A stretch of 64,000 nt of DNA from Guillardia theta CCMP2712 (Eukaryota; Cryptophyceae; Pyrenomonadales; Geminigeraceae). The stretch is taken from positions 468,867-532,866 of the forward strand of contig NW_005434626.1 of the NCBI RefSeq assembly GCF_000315625.1. Direction: 5' to 3'. The notes below the pieces were generated by a model that did not search any database, was not told the origin of the DNA, and saw nothing but the letters and a program-made list of their open reading frames with translations. A program made the position numbers and the translations under genes. Position 1 is the first letter of the stretch. Each line of letters begins with the position of its first letter. This document shows positions 32,688-43,300 of the stretch, one piece after another.

Positions 32688-32994
32688 GGTTATCATCAAG
32701 ATCAAAACCCTTGTCAATCAACATCAACACGTCCGTGCTCCCACTATAATAGCATACTGCTCCACCTAACTCCATTTCTTCCATATCGTCGAAACATCAT
32801 CAACGGCAGATCAAACATTCATCCTAGTCATCCTAGTCATCGTCAAGGTTTTCCGCACCTTTGGGGTCGTCCTATTCATCGTGATGATCATCGCCATCAC
32901 CAGCAGCGTCCCCGCGGCTCCCGCCGCCTTCGCCGCCATGCCAGCCATGGCTCTTCGCGAGACACCTCTTCCCGCGGGAACCCTCATCCCCACT
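32688..32994. other. Upstream region of the collectin-like gene, no other gene seen
   Basis: There are short frames only. A run of CATCGTGATGATCATCGCCATC-like words gives repetitive frames without features. Confidence 0.35.
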
Positions 32995-33350
32995 AAGTTC
33001 GATCCCTCATCCCCCCAACCTGTGCAACCACCCCCACCCCTTCTATGACCCTCTACTTGAGGGAATTATGACCCCTACTTTGACTTCGCCCCTCATCTCC
33101 CCTAAGTCCCGAATGTATGTCTTTGGCCTGGTCTTTGGCCAGGTCTTTGCAGAGGTCTTTGGCCCTCATCCAGGCCCTCATCCCCACATTACCTTTGTCC
33201 CTCATCCCCTCCTACTCCCCTCCTCGGAAAGGGGTCCAGACTACAGGAAAATAAGGGGTAGCACTTGGGTAAAGAGGGGGTGGTGGTCGACAGATTAGAG
33301 ATAAAGGGGTAGTGAGAAGAGAAATCGGGGGTAGGGGTGGATATAGGCAG
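32995..33350. repeat. Mixed C-rich then G-rich GGGGTA-class tract
   Basis: The left half is CCCC-rich (CATCCCCCCAACC, ACCCCCACCCC, ACCCCTAC), and the right half flips to AAGGGGTAGC, AGAGGGGGTGGTGG, AAAGGGGTAGTG and GGGGGTAGGGGTGG. CTTTGGCC words recur at 33120-33163. Confidence 0.5.
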
Positions 33351-33415
33351 CCCCTGTAGAACCTAAGTGAAAATGTTCATCGGAGAAGATTAATGGAGGC
33401 CAACGAGTGATGGCG

Positions 33416-33416
33416 C

Positions 33417-33452
<36 letters not shown>

Positions 33453-33469
33453 TGAGCAGCATGGGGAGA

Positions 33470-33566
<97 letters not shown>
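33416..33566. repeat. (AGGAGC)n hexanucleotide array
   Basis: About two dozen AGGAGC units are interrupted once near 33450-33470. Frames through it give only Arg-Ser or Ala-Pro dipeptides, so it is not treated as coding. Confidence 0.9.
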
Positions 33567-33831
33567 TCACTGTGCTGGACAATAAGGGAGATGACGAGAT
33601 GGCGATGGCGACGGTAATATCGATGAATAAGTGTATGGTAAGGGAGAGGGGAAGGGAAAGGCACTGAGGCCATCATGATAGAAACATGCAAGGGGATTCA
33701 AGCACTTGTGGAGGGGAGGTTGAAGAGCGGTCGCGAGCTGAAGTATAGGAGGGAGATCAAGGCGATATGAGATGAAGGCAACATTCGAAATATTTGAATA
33801 GGAGACGTTTACATAGCCTTCCAGACATGAT

Positions 33832-33889
33832 GGTGACAGACAGGCTAAACGAGTTGACATGGTGACAGACAGGCTAAACGAGTTGACAT
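33832..33889. repeat. Perfect 29-bp tandem duplication
   Basis: Two identical copies begin GGTGACAGACAGGCTAAACG (33832-33860 and 33861-33889). The surrounding 33570-34230 shows no convincing gene. Confidence 0.9.
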
Positions 33890-34233
33890 GGCAGGTGTAG
33901 CGCTGAGAGGTGTTTCCTGTTGGATTCCAGAGATCGCTTGCAAGGTCGAACAACAAGGGAGACATGAAGAGATGACAGCAAGCATCATGAACCAACATCT
34001 GCGTGCATGCACGTGTGCGGAGAGAATTGAGAAAGAGTGATGGAGGCGGGAGAAAGTTGTACATCAAACAGCCATGTTGCAGACAGCAAGACAGTGCATT
34101 CTCCTTCTGCTCCTTACGATGTTGAACTGCTCGAACGTGCACACTGAGCTCGCAGACACTATGTTCGAGACCAGGTGCTACAGTTGTTGAGTTGCGTTGA
34201 GGAGGAGGTTTTACTGAGCTGGTTCCTGTCAGG

Positions 34234-35985
34234 ATGTGGGGCAGTTTCGAGCATCGCAACCCGCACAACGTAGGAGATGTGTCTTCATTCTTTCGAATGA
34301 GGGACGAGGAGCTGGTGGATCTGCTTCAAAGAGATTCAGGATCGTGTGACTCCCTGTGAGTTCTCTATTGAGATGTTCATTCAAGTCTCATGTATGTCAC
34401 CAGAGATCAGTCGCAAGATTGCTTCTCGTCGCAAAGTGCTCAGAGCGGGAGACCGAAAAATCGTTGCCATCACATCGGAGGTTGCAACAAGCGAGCCATC
34501 TTTGGCGATGTTCGAGGGAAAGGACTGTTCTGCGCGGAGCACAGACACGAGTGAGACGATCGACCTCTGCTGGGCTTCACGTGAACCTGACATGACTGTA
34601 GGTCACACGTGGACTTGAACAGGAAGAGATGCAGGTCTTGTATTCCTCCTCCTCTACCTCTCTCCTTCCCTCCTTCCCTCCCTCCTCCCTCCCTCCTTGC
34701 TTCCTTTCCTCTTCCTCCTCTCTCCCCCTTGCTCACTCTTTCCCTTCTTGCTCCTCATTCACGTAGACGTCACGTTCACATTCAGAACAGGCATGCAGAA
34801 GGCTGCAACGAGTTTGCCAACTATGGTGACCAGCTACGAAACTCCAAACATGTTCAGTTCTGCAAGAGGCACAAGGAGATGGATCACAGCTCGACAAAGA
34901 GCTACTTGTGTAATTCACCAGGTTCTTGTTACCTTACAAACATTCCCCTCCCCTTCACCCACTGCCTCCTCAGCGTGTCCTTCTCCTTTCATCTCTCGTC
35001 ACTCGCTTTCCTCCCTCACTCCTGGTTGTTTCCTCGTCCTCCCTCTCTGCCCTCTGAATCGTTTTATCCTGCTCCCATCTCGCTCTCCCCCATCCCCATG
35101 GTTGTCTCTTTGTTCTTCTCCCTCCCTCTTCTCCCTCTCTCTTCTCCTCCCTCCTCCCTCAGACTCCTTCTATCGCCTCCCTCTCTCTCTCTTCTCAATC
35201 CTCTGAACAAGGAGCTTCTAGGTTGCTGTCTTTCAGCAAGCTTCGGCCCGAAAGACACGAGAAGGCCCGTCACCTGCAAGAAACATTCGCAAACAAGTTT
35301 CGTGGACCTCCGACATGCATCATGCATCCATCACAACTGCACGAGGTGGGGGAGAGGAGGGGAGGAAGAGAGGGGGGAGGGAGGGAGAGGGAGGGAGAGG
35401 GAGAGGGAGAGGGAGAGGGAGTGAAGCAGCAGCAGCAGCAGCAGCATGCTGCCGGGTTAGAGCTGACAGGCTCATGTAACGCAGGAGGGCATACTATGGG
35501 GAGCTCGGCAAGAGCGCGCAGACTTGCTTGCTGCATCGGCGGGAAAACTTCGTAGACCTGACATCGAAACTTTGTGAGCATGCGCGAGACGGATTGAGAT
35601 GCGTGAAGCAAGCAAACTTCGGATGTCTCAGTGAACGAAAGAAGGTGAAGGAGGAGAGAGGAAAGATCTGCTGAGCTGACGGCCTGCTTGCTCGCAGCGG
35701 TTTTGCTCGAGGCACAAGAGGGTGGGGGATGTCGACCTACGGCTGCGCAATAGAACGGCAGTTGAAGTTCTGCTGGAAAAGGGGAGGGGACGAGGAGAGG
35801 AGGGGAGGGGACGAGGAGGGGAGGGGACGAGGAGGGGAGGGGACGAGGAGAGGAGGGGAGGGGACGAGGAGGGGAGGGGACGAGGAGAGGAGGGGAGGGG
35901 AGGGGAGGGGGTGAGATTGGAAGGGAGCGACGGAAAGAGCCCGAGGACAAGAAGCCACGAAATTTTGTACTCGAGATATAGTTGA
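34234..35985 (+). CDS. EsV-1-7 repeat protein (Cys/His-rich)
   Basis: Seven exons (34234-34355, 34404-34550, 34602-34634, 34791-34921, 35237-35345, 35485-35644, 35698-35985) join in frame to 329 residues. It carries about five EsV-1-7-type units of the form C-x-x-A-x-[FY]-G...C-x-x-H...VDL...C: CNKRAIFGDVRGKGLFCAEH, CNEFANYGDQLRNSKHVQFC, ASFGPKDTRRPVTCKKH, AYYGELGKSAQTCLLH and CVKQANFGCLSERKKRFCSR. The linkers HVDLNRKRC, SFVDLRHASC, NFVDLTSKLC and DVDLRLRN are also shared. In brown algae EsV-1-7 proteins (IMM) act in development. The repeats look like small zinc-binding units. The third unit has lost its leading Cys. The last exon runs into a Gly/Arg/Glu-rich tail made by a GGGGACGAGGAG repeat; the true end could be earlier. 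Confidence 0.85.
35345..35450. repeat. GA-rich and (GCA)n microsatellites in an intron
   Basis: GGGAGAGG units run to 35420, then GCAGCAGCA at 35425-35444, inside an intron of the EsV-1-7 gene. Confidence 0.7.
35780..35911. repeat. GGGGACGAGGAG/GGAGG minisatellite, probably coding
   Basis: Roughly eight copies of GGGGACGAGGAG and GAGGGGAGG units lie in frame with the end of the EsV-1-7 gene, giving GRGRGEEGRGRGGEG-type protein sequence. Confidence 0.75.
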
Positions 35986-36319
35986 TTGACTGCAGAAACT
36001 CCAATAATGAGATGATAGAGAAAAAGGAGAGGGAGAGGGCGGAGAACAGGACGCTGAACAATGAAGCACAAAGGAGGAGAAGAAAAGGATTGAGACGATT
36101 ACACTCTTGAGTTTGTTTCTTCCAACATCTTGTTTTCTCAACATCTTTGTTAACTTACATACTCGCTCACATTCATATGGAAGCATCAAGCTGACATCCT
36201 TGCATACAATGAAGTTGAGATTCCTTCTGATCAAGATCTTTGCTTGTCGTTAAGGCTCACAAACCTTTTCCTCTACCGTCTCCTGTCCTGTCATAGGCTT
36301 CCCCTTCCCTTTCCCTCCC
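35986..36319. other. Intergenic, no gene seen
   Basis: This stretch lies between the EsV-1-7 stop and the 18-bp minisatellite near the polycystin 3' end. No exon-like features were seen. Confidence 0.35.
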
Positions 36320-36492
36320 CTCCCCTCCTCTTCTCCCATCCCCTCCTCTTCTCCTTCCCCCTCCTCTTCTCCTTCCCCCTCCTCTTCTCCTGCCCCCTCC
36401 TCTTCTCCTGCCCCCTCCTCTTCTCCTGCCCCCTCCTCTTCTCCTGCCCCCTCCTCTTCTCCTGCCCCCTCCTCTTCTCCTGCCCCCTCCTC
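36320..36492. repeat. 18-bp minisatellite downstream of the polycystin gene
   Basis: The unit CTCCTCTTCTCCTGCCCC is repeated about eight times, with slightly diverged copies at the left edge. It lies about 75 bp past the minus-strand stop at 36568. Confidence 0.9.
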
Positions 36493-36567
36493 TCTTTCGT
36501 CTCTCTCTCCTCGTCTCTCTCTCCTCGTCTCTCTCTCATGGCCGCCTTCTCTCGTCTTTCTGACGGT

Positions 36568-38891
36568 CTAGTCGGTGCCTCCGACTGACCGGCTCCGCTT
36601 GTACTCCGATGCTCGTCGTATGCATTCTTCCGCCAGGTCCTTGGAGAAGGATGAACTCCGAGGGAGTGGTGATGACGTTCCAGCCGTGCCTCCCTCGCCT
36701 TCTCCTCCTCCTCCTCCTCCTCCTCCTCCTCCTCCTCCTTCAGCGGCGGCGGCGGCGGCAGCAGCAGCAGCAAGGAGGAGCTCGGGAGTGACGATGTCAG
36801 CGCCCTGGCTCGACGTCTCCCACACTCTCACGACGTCGTCGATGGTGGGTCTTCTTCTCATCTTGGCGATGACATCTGTGAAGCTCAGGTACATCTCCTT
36901 GCTCCACCTCGTGCTGCCGTCCTTGGCGATCACTTCATGTCGCGTGCTGTATGTATCCATGACGATCGCCAGCAGCATGTTGAGGATCACTAGCGAGACG
37001 AGGCAGATGTATCCAGACACCCACGCAAAGCCCAACGCGACCGTCTGAGGGTCAAGACTCTTGAGCTCCTGCCAGGTGGTCATGTCGGAGACGAGCAGCT
37101 CGAAGCACGTCATGAAGGAGACGCCGACGGAGGAGAAGCCGGTCACTTCATGCCCGAAGAGGAGGGTGCCGCTGCTGGCGAAGCAAAAGACGATGGTGAG
37201 GAAGACAAGGACGAAGTGGAAGATGTCGTTGGCGGCGGCAGCGAAAGTTTCCACGATGAGGGCGAGTCTTGGTTGTACTCGGATGACGTCGAGGAAGAGG
37301 AGGAGGAAGAGGAAGAGGTTGATAGAGCAGCAGATGCGATAGGACGAGAGATCTTTGGTCACCTTGCTGATCCGGTCCTGCCATGCCACAAGCTCAGCGT
37401 CAGCAACACACACACAGAATCATGCTGGCTGCTCCTCCCCTGACCTGCTCTCACCCTTGCCTGCCCTGCCCCGCACGTCCTCCTTCTTACCTGCACCTCC
37501 ACCTCGTGTAGCAGGAAGTCTTCGGCGATGTTTGCGATGATCCCGTACGTCTCCTTCATCATCATCAAGTGCCACCAGACCGTGAGGGAGATGGAGAAGC
37601 CAGCGGTCATGTAGGAGATGACCTCCCAGAAGGTCGGCAAGCGGCGGTACAGCACGTCAGGGACGGATGACAACGTGATGAGCGTGAAGATGAGCAGGCA
37701 GACGAGCCAACCGGCGTCGCTCAGGTAAGCAGGAGCAGGGCTCAGCTTGTAAGGGTCGAGCACGATGGAGGAGATGGAGAACTCGTTGTCGATGAAGCCT
37801 CCCCTCTCGATCTGCAGCGTCAGCACGGCCTCTGTGAAGACGCTCAGCTCTCCGTTGTACAAGCTGATGACAAGCTCCACAAAGTCTGTCTGTCTGTCGA
37901 TCCAATGCCTCGCTTCCAGGTACCGCACGCGTTGTGCCAGCAGCCTTGACTCCATCGTGTCGTTGAGCCAGAACCTGTACACCCCTGGCTCCCCCTCCTC
38001 CTCCGTGAAGCCCTCGCCTGCCGTCTTGGCGTCGACCAGATCTACTCCCTCTGCGAAGGGAGCAGCATCTACACACCCCACCCCCTCCTCGTGACGGGCC
38101 GGAACCTGGTCGTAGGGCGAGCACAGCGGGAGGCCGAAGGGCTCCACGTCGGGCTTGCCGCCCTTGGGGTGACAGCTGGAGCCGTAGAAGCTGTCGAGCA
38201 TGTGTACGGCGCACGACGTCGGTCTGGATCGTGTCTGCTGCATCCTGACGCTCCCTAGGATCCTGTTGTACCTGGCGATCTTCCCCCAGTCGGACTTGTC
38301 GAGCTTGTCGCCTGCCTCGTCCGTCTGGACGAAGGTGATGGGGATGAAGACGTGCTCCATCCAGTCCCAGAACTCACTCACAGAGTGAACGTCTTGGAAG
38401 TGCGAGATCGAAAGATCCTTCCTCTCCGAGAACAGGTACAGGTGCTCGATCGATTTCTCCACTTCATCAACCCTCCCGACGTCGACATGGAGCATGACGG
38501 ACGAGAAGAACGTCACGGCAAGTAGCACTATCAGCGGTAGCTTCACGAAGCTGCTCCTCGTCCGCCTGATGTTGGAGATATACTCCATCAGCTCGTCGTG
38601 TCTGATCGCCAGCTGATCGCGAAGGTTCCGGTGGCGGGAGCTTGCTGCCGTCCGGGCGGTGTTGGGGACACTGCTGGTCGACTCGTATACTGGGATGGTG
38701 CATTCGTCGCTCCTGCCATGCTGACGTGTCTCGCTCTCTCCGGCTGGAAGACCGGTGGGCTCCGCAAGGTCGGAGATAGAGATCTCCTCCTCATACTGCA
38801 ACGGATAGACTTTGTTGGAGTGCGCAGAGGGTCTGCGCGAGGCGGGGGTGGCATTGTTCTGTGCTTCCTCTGACGGTGCATGCGATACCAT
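36568..38891 (-). CDS. PKD2: Polycystin-2-like (TRPP) cation channel
   Basis: Exons 38891-37491 and 37392-36568 give 741 residues. The start is the first in-frame ATG (MVSHAPSEEA). A cytosolic N-terminus of about 125 residues is followed by S1 (PLIVLLAVTFFSSVMLHV), a large extracytosolic polycystin domain (CAVHMLDSFYGSSC, VYRFWLN, ELSVFTEAVLTLQIERGGFI), S2 (LVCLLIFTLITLSSV), S3 (WEVISYMTAGFSISLTVWWH), S4 (INLFLFLLLFLDVIRVQPRL), S5 (IFHFVLVFLTIVFCFASSGT), a pore helix (SFMTCFELL) and S6 (SLVILNMLLAIVMDTYS). Polycystins are Ca2+-permeable channels, often ciliary. Near the C-terminus an Ala run passes into a Gly run, written by GCA/GCC and GGA triplet expansion, before a Ser/Arg-rich end. Confidence 0.9.
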
Positions 38892-39169
38892 CCGCCTGTC
38901 AAACGCTGTCAATCACATGGGGAGCAAGCAAGCATCTTGCAGTGATCGTAATCTACCCTCTTCCTATCATTCTTCCGCTCATGGGGGTCGCTGGCGTCAG
39001 CATGCTCTCAGCGACATGATGGCATGCTGTCTGAGGGCTGGGAGGAGGATTGTATCAGCTACGTGCTCGACTGAAGGCTGTTTGCACGTCAGTCACTACC
39101 TCGCTCCTATCCTCCGCTTCCCTCCCCTCCTGTCCGGCCTCTGCCATTATTACGCCGAATTCGGAAAAG
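38892..39169. other. 5' flank of the polycystin gene
   Basis: No second gene is visible. An upstream non-coding or short coding exon cannot be excluded, because the frame is open 21 bp upstream of the chosen ATG. Confidence 0.35.
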
Positions 39170-39300
39170 TAAAAACATTATTACACAAGATAGGGGTGGG
39201 TGGGGTACTGCGGTGGTATGTATGACAAAATCTTTTAGGTACGGGGGTGGTATAACAGTCATTTTGGGGGGTGGAACCTAGAAGGGGTCCGTTGATCTTT
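39170..39300. repeat. Short G-rich GGGGTA tract
   Basis: It contains ATAGGGGTGGGTGGGGTACTGCGG, GTACGGGGGTGGTATAAC and TTTTGGGGGGTGG, abutting GC island 5. Confidence 0.5.
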
Positions 39301-39359
39301 CAAGGGCACTTTTAGCGACTCTGCTCATTTCTTTCTTTTTCAGTCAATGTAAGAGTGGT

Positions 39360-40250
39360 GCATGATCACTACTCGAGGCCCGCCCGGTCCGAGTCCGGCC
39401 GCCGCCCGGCCGGCCGGCCGTCCGTCCGTCACATGCCGAGTCCGACTCGGTAGGTGACGGTCCGGAAACTCAGTGACCCGGCTTCTCGAGGCTCCCGGTC
39501 CCGAGTCGGCGTCCGATCCGATCATCGGGCTCGGAGTCCTTCGGAACGGTACGGGGGGGCTTGCCAACACAGTGCCACGGTGTACTCAGTACGGCATCGC
39601 CAACTTGCCACACGCGGCAAGATGAGAAGAAGACCCACCTTTGCATCTATCGGAGCCACACCGTGTCCGTAGACTTCGCCGGAGCCAGGGCGCTGTGACC
39701 GTTTAGGCTTCCGATCGATGATCGTCACTCCCCGGAGCTCCGAGTTACCGTAGTTAGGCCGGGCTGCTGAACGCCCGGCCCCGGTCATCAGTCGCGGCAC
39801 TGCGCGGGCGGAGACTCGTGACCCGGTAGCGCCGGGCGGCTGCTGCCGCCCGGGGCCCGCCGCCCGGCCCGGGGCCACGCCGGCCCGCCGGGCTGAGCCC
39901 CGTGGGCCGGCTCACCGTCACGGTGACGGTGGCACGGTCGTACTACGGTAGTCACTGAGTGTCGGACCGTCGCCCGCGGCGGCCGGCCCGCCGCCGCCGA
40001 GGCCCGGGCCGCCGCACAGCGGCAAGTTTTACGTGACCGTAGTCCTAGCCAAGCCGCTACTATCATGATCGGATCATCGCGGCCCGGCCGCCGGTGTGTG
40101 ACAGTGGGCCCGGCCCCATCAAACCAACCTGGCACAGTGCGGCAAACTAGTTAACTGATTCACCGTGTGCCGGGCCCGTGGGCCGCACTGCATGACGGCC
40201 GCGGGCCCAGTCAGTCACTACCGTTTGCCCTAGTACCGGTAGAGCATCAG
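39360..40250. repeat. GC-rich word island 5
   Basis: Shared words include GGCCGGCCGGCCG, GACTCGG, GGAACGGTACGG, CATCGCCAACTTGCCACACG (39597-39616), GCCGGGCGGC, CACCGTCACGGTGACGGTGG and CGGATCATCGCGG. Frames on both strands are compositional. It ends about 70 bp before the start of the 40318 gene. Confidence 0.6.
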
Positions 40251-40317
40251 GGGGAGGGGTAGGCTTGAGGCTGTTTGCTGTGACGAAAAGAGGGTGGGTC
40301 CGAGGGTGGGTGCGGGG

Positions 40318-43300
40318 ATGGGGGATAAACAAACGGGCGACATGCCGAGCTATGGCAGCGGCCGAGGGGGAGACGCGAGAGGGGCAGAGATGGAGGAGGA
40401 GGTGGAAGGGGAAGAGGAGTTGAAGGAGGAGGTGGCTTCGTCTGTCTCCTTCGTGTCGGAGGCCTCCGACAAGTTTGAAGAGCCTATCGAGGACGAAGGG
40501 GATAGAGAGAGTAGCGATGGATCAGTTGTGGACGTAACTGCTCTGAGAGAGCAGTACATGAGTCGCGTCATGGGAGCGGAAAGCTCAGAAGGTATCCAAG
40601 AACATGTCGATGAGGTAGAGGAAAACGAAGATGCAAGTCTGCATGGAGGAATTCCTGTATTTGAACGGGCAAAGGAAAAGGAACCGAGTATACAGGCTCA
40701 AGAGGATGGGAACTATGATGAGTATGAAGATGACTGGGATGGCGATGAAACTGCTGAAGCAGCATCCTCCAAGATAGACGAGGGAGACATCATAGTGAAA
40801 TCTGTTGACGATGAAGGGCATTCCTTCCTGCCTCGCAGCGCAAACCGTGATACAGGGCACCACCTTGCAGACATCAAAGAGGACGAGGCGAGCTCGTCGA
40901 GAGCGACTTCAGCGAGTCGTGAGAGGAGTGACTATGAGGAGGATGCGGATGAGAGTGAAGCGCAAGCCGATGATCAAGCCGCTGTGATCGACGAGGACGA
41001 GATCCCTGAGATGGCCAAGAGATCGAGGAAGAAGCACAGGTTTAGCATTGTCTTGCATCATACCATGCAAGCCTCTGAGGCTCGCGAGATGTCTGGAGCA
41101 CCCAAGACTGCATGGTGGAGAGGCGGAGCCTTCACCATGAAACAAGCAGCTTGTGTTGTCCAGCGAAACATCCGCTCCCACCAGGCCCGGCAAAAGTTTC
41201 ACGACTTGTACACGGAACGGATTCAAATAAGAGACGCCAAATTCAGCAAAGAGCTGGTTCGGACGATGTTTGAAGCGTTCGAGAGGGGAGACCTGGAGCG
41301 AACGAAGATGATCGTCTTCCAAGACCCGAGGATCATCAACGTCGTGGGAGTTGACGCATGGCAGGGCGACACTCTCATACACCTTGCAGCTCGCAAGGGA
41401 GACGCCCCCATGCTTCGCTTCCTTCTACGACAGGAGGTCAAGGCAATCTGCATGGCCAACAGCCTTGGGCGAGAACCTCTGCATGAAGCAGCCGCGCGGG
41501 GACATTTTGAGGTGATCAAGGCGCTGAGAGACGGACGTTTCTACACGAGGAACGCGCGGGACGGCAAGTCGTGGACAGCCTTGCACCATGCGGCTCAGAT
41601 TCAAGGGCAGCTGGGGGCAGACATCATTCACTTCCTGTGCCGCATGATGAACTTCTCTGTGGACGACGAGGTGCTGCAGCGATGTGAGGAGAGGGGTGTT
41701 CGCAAGGGCGATACCGCCCTGATCATCGCTGCTAGATGTTGTAACGACCAGGCGGTCCGATGGCTCCTGGAGTTCGGGGCTGGAATCCGTCACCTCAACT
41801 TGCCGGATAGAAACTCAGCACTCCATGAAGTGATTCTTGCCAGCAGACACCCTCAAGTGAACTACAAGAAACTGTTGCAAGTCGTCAAGACGATCATCTC
41901 TGCTGGAATCGATGTGGATGCGTACAATGCCGATCACATGACTCCCCTGCACTTGTCGTCTTCTGTTGGGTCTCATCGCCTATTGGCGTATCTTCTCTTG
42001 TACACCAAGGCCAACATACACGCCAAGACGAAGAAAGGCTACACCTCTCTGCACTTGGCCGTGGTAGAGGGGATGGAGAAGTGTGTGAATATCATTCAAA
42101 ACACAAAACCAGAGGCCCTCGACGACTTGGACGACCAAGGGAATACTGCTCTGCACCTGGTCTGCCTTGCCAAGAACCCCCAAGGAGTCTTAAAGGCTCT
42201 GCTGGGATTCCGAGGGATAGACGCTGAGGTGAAGAACAGACAAGGCCAGACAGCAGCAGAGATGGCGATCGCGATGGGGAAGGTGGAGATAGCGGCAGCA
42301 ATCAACAAGTACGTGGTCGATGAACGATCTAGCGCTGCCAAAGAGCTGAATGAGCTCGAGCTGAAGCACAGATCCGCGTCCATTATCCAGAAGTTCTACA
42401 GAGAGAAGTCGAGCTCGCTCAAGTCGCTCAAGAGTTGTCGCAGCGACGGGGAAAGTCCGAACAGCCGTCATGATCGATTGTCTGACGTCAGAAGGGTCAG
42501 AAATGAACCTCTCATCAAGGCGTTTGTCAAGAACTTCGTCGACAAAGAAGCTGTCGACACGGTAGATGATGCCACCGCACATGATGGGAGAGGCGAGGTC
42601 GATGAGGAGCGACAGAACCTGTCTCGAAAGTTCGTCGCCATGTTTGCCAACGACAAGATGTACAAGCACTTCACGCATTGCTCGGATCGGTCGTTCAAAG
42701 CTAACGAATCAGTGATGACCCATGAAGATATGCTGAAACTTCTGAGCTCGTGCGGGCTATTGGAAGACATCATACCTCGCTCTCGAGTTCACGACCTCTT
42801 CTACTCCTCGTCGGGATCTATCTTTCAGCAGGAGTCGAAGCTGGGATTCCGAGAGTTTCAGAAGTTCATGCAGGAAGTCTCACTGGGGGCGGACAAGAGA
42901 GTGCTGGCGCATCACATTCACTTCATTCACGACGTCCTGGTTCACAAGAGCCAGGAGGCGGTCTCCCTTGCCCCTCACGCAAGTTGGCCTAAGAGTCCCT
43001 TCTGGGTGGAGAAGTCTGAGTACCTGCCGACCGTGACCTCTCTGACGGAGAAGAAACATCATCTGACTTCAAGTCGCTCCCACCTCTCGAGCTCTAAAGG
43101 CAGCAGAAGTCCCATGCTGTCTTCCCCGGTATCGAAACCCTCCTCGCCCAACCGTAGGGCCCTCCTCGACTCCTCTCGCGCATCTCCGACTCGAAGCAAG
43201 TCGAGGCTGCTGGAGGACGTGAGGGCGGCAGAGGCAAGCGACGACGACATGGTGGACGGCGTGTTCAGGTCGCGATCGAGCACGTCGCTCTTGTACGCGA

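Noticed and set aside
33295-33691. Poly-Leu, Ala-Pro and Arg-Ser frames over the AGGAGC array
   Set aside because: They are dipeptide or homopolymer translations of a hexamer repeat with no flanking coding features.
33567-34268. A 233-codon minus-strand frame upstream of the EsV-1-7 gene
   Set aside because: It has no ATG where needed, includes the 29-bp duplication and part of the repeat array, and overlaps the opposite-strand start exon.
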